DNA from: an uncultured bacterium
GTDB taxonomy: Bacteria > Planctomycetota > Phycisphaerae > Phycisphaerales > SM1A02
Assembly: GCA_903918555.1 (NCBI GenBank)
Contig: CAIXEV010000541.1
Span: 1-6,851 of the forward strand
DNA: 6,851 nt
Direction: 5' to 3'
Part shown: in pieces, positions 1 to 4,360 of the stretch
Position numbering within the stretch: the stretch's first letter is position 1
Layout of the letters: each line of letters opens with the position of its first letter
Notes under the pieces: model-generated
What the model saw: the letters and a program-made list of their open reading frames with translations, nothing else
Told to the model about the DNA's origin: nothing
The model's database searches: none
Translations under genes and position numbers: made by a program

Positions 1-38
1 CATTCGTTGCGTGGCGTGCGTGGCTGCGCGTCTTGCGA

Positions 39-1076
39 TCAGCCGCCGCCGAAGACGCGCACATCGTCGTACTCGTTGACGACATACGGGCCGCGCGGAT
101 TCGCGGTGGCGCTCACGATCTCGACCACGGGCGCGGACGCGCTTCCGGGGCCGTCGATACGCGAGAAGAAGATGCCGTCCTTGCCGGGTGAAATCAGCAC
201 CCACGCGCCGCGCGGCGCGCCGGCGTTGGGCGTGCCAGCGGCGCCGTAGCTCACATTGCGGATGATCTGCGCAAGCGTTGCGCTCTGGTTCGCCGGCGTC
301 GTCGTGCGCAGGATGCTGTTGGTGGTCTGCGACTGGCTGAGGTTTCCGAGCTCGACCGAGTTGATGTAGGGAAGGATCGGCTGGAACGCGAACATGCAGT
401 CCGCGATCGACTCGCTCGGCTGCGCGCCGGCGACGAGCGACGAGCCCTGCGGGCGCATCTGGCGCATGTAGATCACGGGCTGACCCCACGCGTCGACGAG
501 GTCGGGCAGGCGAAATGGATCGTTCGCGTACGGATCAGCGCCGCTTGCGGTGAGACCTTGGCCGGGGACCGGCGCGAGCTCATCGGCCTTCGGCGAGAAG
601 AACGACTTGTACTGCACGCCGCGGATGCGGGGGCCTTCGCCGACCTTCGTCGGGTTGATCTTGATGCTGAAGGTGACGCCGGCGCCACCGTTGAAGGTGA
701 CGACCGTCCAGCCGCTGTACTGCGCCGCTGCGTAGTTCGGGTCGTCCTGGGCGACTGCGCCGCCGCAGAGGTGAAGGATCGCGTTCTCCGTGCCGCTGAT
801 CTTCGGATCGGCCGCGAGGATCGCCTCGGGCACGATGCCGGGATAGAAGCCGAACTGCTGCTGGAAGGTCTCGCACGCCTTGCCGAACTCCTGCAGGAGC
901 TTCTCGGTCTGCGTCTTGCGCGCGCGCTCCTGCACCGCGCTGAGCGCAGGCAGCAGGATGCCGATGAGAAGCGCGATGATGCCGATCACCACGAGCATTT
1001 CGGTGAGCGTGAAGCCCACTCGTGCGCGGCCTTGGGAGGCATGGGACGGCGTTCGGACAGCGGGGGTGTCGGGCAT
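39..1076 (-). CDS. Prepilin-type (GspG-like) secreted pilin/pseudopilin protein, 345 aa
   Basis: The protein begins with a 21-residue basic leader ending in G21, followed by the type IV prepilin cleavage and N-methylation site G|FTLTE (F22 becomes the mature N-terminus, E26 is the conserved +5 glutamate). Residues 27-46 form the single hydrophobic helix. Further on come a D195-A-W-G-Q-P motif and S296-P-G-K-D-G followed by Y336-D-D, the same order of motifs as in the C-terminal domain of major type II secretion pseudopilins (GspG). At 345 aa it is more than twice the length of a typical GspG, as is common for planctomycete prepilin-like proteins. It is expected to be processed by a prepilin peptidase and held in or through the inner membrane; no secretion genes lie nearby to say which pilus or secretion system it serves. 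The frame is open further upstream to 1271, but that start overlaps trmL and would give an implausible 86-residue leader. ATG at 1076 is preferred: it has AGGA 8 nt upstream and a normal leader length. Family call is strong, precise role unknown. Confidence 0.88.
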   Translation of the reverse strand: MPDTPAVRTPSHASQGRARVGFTLTEMLVVIGIIALLIGILLPALSAVQERARKTQTEKLLQEFGKACETFQQQFGFYPGIVPEAILAADPKISGTENAILHLCGGAVAQDDPNYAAAQYSGWTVVTFNGGAGVTFSIKINPTKVGEGPRIRGVQYKSFFSPKADELAPVPGQGLTASGADPYANDPFRLPDLVDAWGQPVIYMRQMRPQGSSLVAGAQPSESIADCMFAFQPILPYINSVELGNLSQSQTTNSILRTTTPANQSATLAQIIRNVSYGAAGTPNAGAPRGAWVLISPGKDGIFFSRIDGPGSASAPVVEIVSATANPRGPYVVNEYDDVRVFGGG

Positions 1077-1083
1077 GGTGTCA

Positions 1084-1089
1084 ATCCTA
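1084..1089 (-). promoter_or_regulatory. Candidate -10 box (TAGGAT) of the prepilin gene
   Basis: TAGGAT ends 7 nt before the ATG at 1076. This spacing would place the transcription start at or next to the A of the start codon. The AGGA inside it can equally be read as a Shine-Dalgarno sequence, so the two readings compete here. No convincing -35 is seen. Confidence 0.35.
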
Positions 1090-1215
1090 GCGAGAGAAGC
1101 GCCTTCCACGGAGAGCGGCGCGCTCTTCCGCATCTTTACGGCTGCCCCGGCGTCCGAGCCGCAGGAGTGTGCCGAATCGATATTGGACTCGTTGGTTTTC
1201 GCCCGCCGAGGCGGG

Positions 1216-1773
1216 TCAGGGGGCGCCTTCCGAGGGCGCGGAGAGTTGTCGATACGCCTCGTAACCGCCAATCGCGACGGCGGTCGCGAGGTTCAGGCTT
1301 CGGACGAAGGGCGTCTCCTCGGCCGGGGTCGGGGCGGCGGATCCGGCCGGGCGTGCGCCGTCGGTGCCGGGCTGGGGGATCCGCAGGAGACGGTCGGCGC
1401 CGTAGGTCTCCGCGACCCAGGCCTCGACCTCGGGGCCGACGCCCGACGACTCCTTGCCGAAGAGCAGGTAGTCGCCGCGCTCGAACCTGGCTGAGTAGAG
1501 CGACCGCTCGCCGCGGCTCGTGAAGAGCCACATCCGGCCGGGGCGCTCGCGGGCGAGGAACTCGCCCCAGCTCTGGTGCTCGACGCAGTCGACGAGGTGC
1601 CAGTAGTCAAGCCCGGCGCGGCGGCGGGCCTTGTCGTCCATCGAGAAACCGATCGGATGCACGATGTGCAGGCGACAGCCGAGCGCGGCCGCGGTGCGTC
1701 CGATGTTCCCCGTGTTGTTTGGGATCTCAGGATGGAGCAGAACGAAATGGAAGAGCGGTTCGCGACGCATCAT
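1216..1773 (-). CDS. trmL: tRNA (cytidine/uridine-34 2'-O)-methyltransferase TrmL, SPOUT family
   Basis: A 185-residue SPOUT (trefoil-knot) methyltransferase. In E. coli, TrmL uses S-adenosylmethionine to 2'-O-methylate the wobble nucleotide 34 of tRNA-Leu isoacceptors. All family motifs are visible: the N-terminal P15-E-I-P-N-N-T-G-N-I-G-R26 block with the catalytic-type N/R residues, H39-P-I-G-F with D46-D-K and R52-A-G-L-D-Y57, L104-F-G-K-E-S-S-G111, and the knot segment R131-I-P133 followed by R158-S-L-N-L-A-T-A-V and Y171-E-A-Y-R-Q. Between P133 and R158 there are 24 residues where E. coli TrmL has about 5, so an Ala/Pro/Gly-rich insert of about 19 residues sits just before the cofactor-binding loop; this explains most of the extra length over the usual 155-160 aa. 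Two ATGs stand in tandem (1773 and 1770). GAGG at 1777-1780 lies 3 nt from the first and 6 nt from the second, so translation may really begin at 1770. It lies 84 nt downstream of the 47-aa gene with no promoter-like sequence between, suggesting co-transcription. Confidence 0.92.
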   Translation of the reverse strand: MMRREPLFHFVLLHPEIPNNTGNIGRTAAALGCRLHIVHPIGFSMDDKARRRAGLDYWHLVDCVEHQSWGEFLARERPGRMWLFTSRGERSLYSARFERGDYLLFGKESSGVGPEVEAWVAETYGADRLLRIPQPGTDGARPAGSAAPTPAEETPFVRSLNLATAVAIGGYEAYRQLSAPSEGAP

Positions 1774-1776
1774 CCG

Positions 1777-1780
1777 CCTC
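1777..1780 (-). promoter_or_regulatory. Ribosome binding site of trmL (GAGG)
   Basis: GAGG lies 3 nt before the ATG at 1773 and 6 nt before the second ATG at 1770. The spacing favours the second ATG as the true start, which would make TrmL 184 aa. Confidence 0.6.
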
Positions 1781-1857
1781 AGGGTGAATCTCGGTGGATT
1801 CGGCTCGCGGTGCGGTCACGCGCGCCCCGGGACTCGCTTCAGACGCTCGGCGCTCGC

Positions 1858-2001
1858 TCAGCGCTCGAGCTCTTCCTTCGAGAGCGGGCGCTGGAATCCG
1901 GCGCCCTTGGCGCGATCGGCGCGCGCTTGGGAGATGCAGAGGATGCAGTAGACGCCGCAAACGACGATCCAGAGCAGGTTCGAGAAGAGGACAAGCATCA
2001 T
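1858..2001 (-). CDS. Small single-pass membrane protein, 47 aa, unknown
   Basis: A short open frame begins with tandem ATGs (2001 and 1998) and ends in TGA at 1858-1860. Residues 3-24 form one hydrophobic helix (from LVLFSNLLW to CILCIS) containing three cysteines at 15, 19 and 22. A charged tail of about 23 residues follows (QARADRAKGAG, then PLSKEELER), probably cytoplasmic or periplasmic. Evidence that it is real: GAGG 9 nt before the first ATG, about 41 of 47 codons ending in G or C as in neighbouring genes, a clear membrane-protein composition, and a position between tRNA-Arg and trmL on the same strand with 84 nt to trmL. The first ATG is chosen from the Shine-Dalgarno spacing. I do not recognise the family and assign no function. 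The longer open frames covering this stretch on other strands and frames show no comparable coding logic. Confidence 0.68.
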   Translation of the reverse strand: MMLVLFSNLLWIVVCGVYCILCISQARADRAKGAGFQRPLSKEELER

Positions 2002-2010
2002 GGGCGGATA

Positions 2011-2014
2011 CCTC
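2011..2014 (-). promoter_or_regulatory. Ribosome binding site of the 47-aa gene (GAGG)
   Basis: GAGG lies 9 nt before the ATG at 2001 and 12 nt before the second ATG at 1998, favouring the first. It is one of the clearest Shine-Dalgarno sequences in the window and supports this small gene being translated. Confidence 0.55.
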
Positions 2015-2036
2015 GGTCAGGCCAAATCGGGCACGC

Positions 2037-2042
2037 AGTCTA
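2037..2042 (-). promoter_or_regulatory. Candidate -10 box (TAGACT) for the 47-aa gene / trmL transcript
   Basis: TAGACT (4 of 6 matches to TATAAT) lies 35 nt upstream of the 47-aa start codon and would give a leader of about 28-30 nt that includes the GAGG ribosome binding site. No good -35 hexamer is seen at 16-18 bp. Transcription could instead continue from the tRNA-Arg promoter. Confidence 0.3.
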
Positions 2043-2080
2043 ACGGACGATCGGCACGAAGTGGGCAAGGCTTGAAAAAG

Positions 2081-2154
2081 CGCCCCCTGCGGGATTCGAA
2101 CCTGCGACCTGCGCTTTAGGAAAGCGCTGCTCTATCCAGCTGAGCTAAGAGGGC
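2081..2154 (-). tRNA. tRNA-Arg (anticodon CCU)
   Basis: A complete 74-nt cloverleaf reads AGG codons. The acceptor stem GCCCTCT/AGGGGGC has one U-G pair; the D stem is GCTC/GAGC; the anticodon stem GCGCT/AGCGC encloses the loop TTCCTAA with CCT at 2118-2120 (minus strand). The variable loop is AGGTC and the T loop TTCGAAT. The T stem GCAGG/CCCGC contains one A-C mismatch (standard positions 51-63; plus-strand 2103 and 2091). The discriminator is G (2081) and CCA is not encoded, so it must be added enzymatically. A run of five T follows almost at once (2079-2075 on the minus strand), which may end the transcript. Confidence 0.96.
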
Positions 2155-2164
2155 GAAGGTGCGG

Positions 2165-2170
2165 AGTATA
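2165..2170 (-). promoter_or_regulatory. -10 box (TATACT) of tRNA-Arg
   Basis: TATACT matches the TATAAT consensus at 5 of 6 positions and ends 10 nt before the mature tRNA 5' end. It lies between the stop codon of the upstream 141-aa gene (2187) and the tRNA. No recognisable -35 hexamer stands at 16-18 bp. The short leader resembles that of tRNA-Met. Confidence 0.55.
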
Positions 2171-2186
2171 CCCCCGCGGCGCCTGC

Positions 2187-2612
2187 TCAGCGGAGCGCCG
2201 AACGGATGGCCGTGAACGCACTGTACGCGTTCCAGAGGATGCAGAGGATCATGATGAGGTGGTTGACGGCGATGTTGCGCTCGGGGTCGATGATGCTCCA
2301 CGCGGTGACCACGGTGAGGCCGATGGTGGCGACCGCCCCCGCGATGCCCGCGAGGAGCCCGGTGCGAGGCTTGCCGACCATGCCGATGACGGCGGACGCG
2401 AGGAACAGGATCGCGCTGATGCGAAGCACCCACACGGTGGCGAGGTAGAGAGGAACGACTGCGCCCGAGTCGTCATCGCTCCTGAGTCCGGTGAAGAATC
2501 CGAAGTACCCGAAGATCGCGGCCGAGAGAAGCGGGCCGAGGACATCGGCGCCGCGGTCGTCGTAGCCGCGGTCGCTTGGCTGGTAGGAGGCGGGCGGTTG
2601 CGGCGTGTGCAT
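2187..2612 (-). CDS. Four-helix integral membrane protein, 141 aa, unknown function
   Basis: After a polar, proline-rich N-terminal tail (residues 1-23, probably cytoplasmic) come four hydrophobic segments at about residues 24-43, 53-80, 84-107 and 114-138. They contain few charged residues: an acidic loop D46-D-D and the short K/R-containing turn after the second helix. No catalytic or metal-binding motif is apparent and I do not recognise the family. The ATG at 2612 is the first possible start, because an in-frame TAG lies only 6 nt upstream of it. No Shine-Dalgarno sequence is present; instead TAGTCT ends 6 nt before the ATG, suggesting a leaderless message. The gene diverges from cls with 21 bp between the start codons, so the two may be transcribed together and share a membrane role, but that is inference from position only. 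Confidence 0.72.
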   Translation of the reverse strand: MHTPQPPASYQPSDRGYDDRGADVLGPLLSAAIFGYFGFFTGLRSDDDSGAVVPLYLATVWVLRISAILFLASAVIGMVGKPRTGLLAGIAGAVATIGLTVVTAWSIIDPERNIAVNHLIMILCILWNAYSAFTAIRSALR

Positions 2613-2617
2613 TGCCG

Positions 2618-2624
2618 TAGACTA
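2618..2624. promoter_or_regulatory. Symmetric divergent -10 element (TAGACTA) between cls and the 141-aa gene
   Basis: The 7-bp sequence TAGACTA reads TAGTCTA on the other strand, so it offers a TANNNT-type -10 hexamer in both directions: TAGACT at 2618-2623 for cls and TAGTCT at 2624-2619 for the 141-aa gene. Gaps to the start codons are 10 nt (cls, ATG 2634) and 6 nt (membrane protein, ATG 2612). This leaves no room for a Shine-Dalgarno sequence on either side. -35 elements would have to lie inside the opposing coding sequences, and none is convincing. Confidence 0.42.
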
Positions 2625-2633
2625 ACCGCCAAG

Positions 2634-4133
2634 ATGCTTCCGCTGCTTCGCGCGATCTTTGAGGAATGGCCGTGGGTGGCGCCAGTCTTGCTGCTGGCCT
2701 CTGTGGCGATGTCGGTCGCGACGGTGGTGTTTGTCCTCGTCGATCGGCGCTGCCGCTCGCAGACGGCGATCTCCTGGGTGCTGTTGGTCATCGCCGCGCC
2801 GCTCGTCGGACCGCTCGTCTACTGGACCTTCGGCAAGCCGTGGCTTTCGTCGAAGCGAGAGCGCGCCTACCGCACCGTGGCCGCTGACCGCGCGGAAGTG
2901 CGGCGGCGCGAGCAGGCGGCGGGCAGGGGCGCCGAACGGCGCAAGACGCGCGAGGCCGTGCTTTCGGCGTTGACCCGCGAGCAGCGGCTGATCGCGCGCC
3001 AGGCGTCCACGATCTCGGGCGACTTTCCGCTCGCCGGGAACGAGATCGATATCTACGACGACGCGGACCAGCTCTTCGTGCGCATGGAGGAGGACATCGA
3101 CCGCGCGACGCGGCATGTGCATGTGGTCTTCTACATCGCGCTCGACGACGAGACGAGCTGCGGGGTCTTCCGCGCGCTCGAGCGCGCCGCGCGGCGCGGG
3201 GTGGCGTGCCGGCTGCTGCTCGACGGGCTCGGTTCGCGCCCGTTCCTCAAGAGCAACCGCAGGTTCGAGCTCGAGAAGGCGGGCGTCAAGGTCGTCGAGG
3301 CGCTTCCCGTCGGCATCGTCCGCCGTCGCTTCGGGCGCATCGATCTCCGCAACCACCGCAAGATCGTCGTGATCGACGGCGGCATCGGCTACATCGGCAG
3401 CCACAACCTCGCGTCGAAGGAGTTCAAGGTCAAGGAGAAGTTCGCGCCGTGGGTCGACGCGACGATGCGGATCTCGGGTCCCGTCGCCAACGACCTCCAG
3501 AAGATCTTCGTCGAGGACTGGTTTCTCGAGACCGACGAGGAACTGTGGGAGATGGTGGCGCAGCCGCCGTTCGAGGGGGCCCAGCCTGCGATCGCGCAGA
3601 TCCTCGGCACCGGCCCCGCGACCTACGAGAGCGCGATGCCGCAGATGGTGCTGTCGCTCGTGAACCTCGCGGAGGAGGAGATCGTGCTGACCACGCCGTA
3701 CTTCGTGCCGGACGAGCCGGCGCTCGCGGCGCTGATGACGGCGGCGAGGCGCGGCGTGCGGACGATCCTCATCATCCCGGCGCGCATCGACTCGCGGCTC
3801 GTCCAGATGGCGAGCCAGAAGTTCTTCCAGCGGCTGCTCGACTCCGGCGTCGAGATCTGGCGCTACGAAGGCGGCCTCCTCCACGCGAAGACGATCGTCG
3901 CCGACGGCCGCACCAGCCTGATGACGAGCGCGAACCTCGACCGGCGCAGCTTCGAGCTCAACCTCGAGGCGAGCATGGTCGTGTACGACAACCAGGTGAG
4001 CGCCAGGCTCCGAGAGCTGCAGGGGAGATACCTGACGCAGTCGCGCCGGATCTCGGCGAGCGAGTGGTACCTGCGCCCGGCGTGGAAGCGCCTGCGCGAC
4101 AACCTCGTTGGGCTGCTTGCGCCGCTGCTGTAG
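2634..4133 (+). CDS. cls: Cardiolipin synthase (phospholipase D superfamily), 499 aa
   Basis: This enzyme condenses two phosphatidylglycerol molecules to cardiolipin and glycerol (bacterial ClsA type) at the inner membrane. The domain order is canonical: two N-terminal membrane helices (about residues 15-36 and 45-66, the second containing the family's LVGPLVYWTFG), a basic linker, then two phospholipase D domains. The first HKD motif is H241-x-K243...D248 followed by G-S-H-N; the second is H417-A-K419...D424 followed by S-A-N-L-D-R-R-S-F. Both halves of the active site are therefore intact. Its length agrees with E. coli ClsA (486 aa). The frame is open back to 2259, but that extension lies antisense to the 141-aa gene and would put about 125 charged residues before the first membrane helix, so ATG 2634 is chosen. 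There is no Shine-Dalgarno sequence; TAGACT lies 10 nt upstream of the ATG, giving a predicted leader of only a few nucleotides. It is the only plus-strand gene in the window. Confidence 0.95.
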   Translation: MLPLLRAIFEEWPWVAPVLLLASVAMSVATVVFVLVDRRCRSQTAISWVLLVIAAPLVGPLVYWTFGKPWLSSKRERAYRTVAADRAEVRRREQAAGRGAERRKTREAVLSALTREQRLIARQASTISGDFPLAGNEIDIYDDADQLFVRMEEDIDRATRHVHVVFYIALDDETSCGVFRALERAARRGVACRLLLDGLGSRPFLKSNRRFELEKAGVKVVEALPVGIVRRRFGRIDLRNHRKIVVIDGGIGYIGSHNLASKEFKVKEKFAPWVDATMRISGPVANDLQKIFVEDWFLETDEELWEMVAQPPFEGAQPAIAQILGTGPATYESAMPQMVLSLVNLAEEEIVLTTPYFVPDEPALAALMTAARRGVRTILIIPARIDSRLVQMASQKFFQRLLDSGVEIWRYEGGLLHAKTIVADGRTSLMTSANLDRRSFELNLEASMVVYDNQVSARLRELQGRYLTQSRRISASEWYLRPAWKRLRDNLVGLLAPLL

Positions 4134-4172
4134 GAGCCGGTGGACGGAATCTCGCGGCGCGGCAAAACGACG

Positions 4173-4197
4173 CAGGCCCCGCGCTTGGCGGGGCCTG
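4173..4197 (-). terminator. Strong hairpin between tRNA-Met and cls 3' ends
   Basis: A perfect 10-bp GC-rich inverted repeat (CAGGCCCCGC / GCGGGGCCTG) with a 5-nt loop. It starts 9 nt beyond the tRNA-Met 3' end on the minus strand, and a TTTT run (4167-4164) follows the stem after 5 nt, so it best fits a terminator for tRNA-Met. On the plus strand, 39 nt after the cls stop, the same stem is followed by GGCCTGAGG with no T run, so it would be at most a weak terminator or a 3'-end stabiliser for cls. Confidence 0.65.
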
Positions 4198-4206
4198 GGC
4201 CTGAGG

Positions 4207-4281
4207 TGCCGATGGGCGGACTCGAACCGCCGACCTTCGGGTTATGAATCCAACGCTCTAAACCAGCTGAGCTACATCGGC
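4207..4281 (-). tRNA. tRNA-Met (anticodon CAU, elongator type)
   Basis: A complete 75-nt cloverleaf: acceptor stem GCCGATG/CATCGGC fully paired, D stem GCTC/GAGC, anticodon loop TTCATAA with CAT at 4244-4246 (minus strand), variable loop AGGTC, T stem GGCGG/CCGCC with loop TTCGAGT, discriminator A. CCA is not encoded (CCT follows). The paired G1-C72 and the absence of three consecutive G-C pairs in the anticodon stem exclude the initiator tRNA. A CAU-anticodon tRNA-Ile modified to lysidine at position 34 cannot be fully ruled out from sequence alone; elongator Met is more likely. The anticodon stem TTGGA/CCCGA has a U-G pair and an A-C apposition at 31-39. Confidence 0.92.
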
Positions 4282-4293
4282 GAAGGGTCGGAG

Positions 4294-4321
4294 AGTATAG
4301 CGGGTCGGGCGGGGCGCTCAA
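4294..4321 (-). promoter_or_regulatory. Promoter of tRNA-Met (TTGAGC - 16 bp - TATACT)
   Basis: On the minus strand a -35 hexamer TTGAGC (4321-4316, 4 of 6 consensus matches) is followed after 16 bp by a -10 hexamer TATACT (4299-4294, 5 of 6). The -10 ends 12 nt before the mature tRNA 5' end. It lies in the 79-bp gap between the porin stop and the tRNA, and is the best sigma-70-type promoter in the window. Confidence 0.65.
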
Positions 4322-4360
4322 GCCTGCGCATTTCTGGCGAGTGCGCGCGTTTCGCGCGGT

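Noticed and set aside
1..3. Possible ATG on the minus strand at the left edge, 35 nt after the prepilin stop, as the start of another gene
   Set aside because: Only the codon itself is in view; no Shine-Dalgarno sequence or TANNNT box precedes it. Positions 1-38 otherwise hold nothing I can call.
1202..1215. Hairpin CCCGCC-GA-GGCGGG directly after the trmL stop
   Set aside because: It is short with a tiny loop and is followed on the minus strand by GAAAACC, not a T run. Not supportable as an intrinsic terminator.
1077..1271. 65-residue N-terminal extension of the prepilin gene, starting at 1271
   Set aside because: It overlaps the 3' end of trmL by 56 bp and would make an 86-residue prepilin leader. 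ATG 1076 gives a 21-residue leader with a good upstream signal.
558..1523. 321-aa open frame on the plus strand
   Set aside because: It is Arg/Ala/Asp-rich and antisense to the prepilin and trmL genes, typical of a GC-rich shadow frame, with no domain features.
1576..2043. 155-aa open frame on the plus strand
   Set aside because: It overlaps trmL and the 47-aa gene antisense and has no recognisable features. The minus-strand genes explain the region better.
2259..2633. 125-residue upstream extension of cls
   Set aside because: It is antisense to the 141-aa gene, highly charged and precedes the first membrane helix, which is not how cardiolipin synthases begin.
2622..3884. 420-aa open frame antisense to cls
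   Set aside because: It is an Arg/Asp/Leu/His-rich mirror frame of a strongly GC3-biased gene with no domains.
3206..4204. 332-aa plus-strand frame overlapping cls in another phase
   Set aside because: Its composition is almost entirely Arg/Ala/Gly/Pro/Asp and cls with intact HKD motifs occupies the stretch.
4344..4358. CGCGCG-TTT-CGCGCG hairpin just after the porin stop
   Set aside because: It has a 6-bp stem and no T run afterwards. It could attenuate the message, but alternating CG runs arise easily in this base composition.
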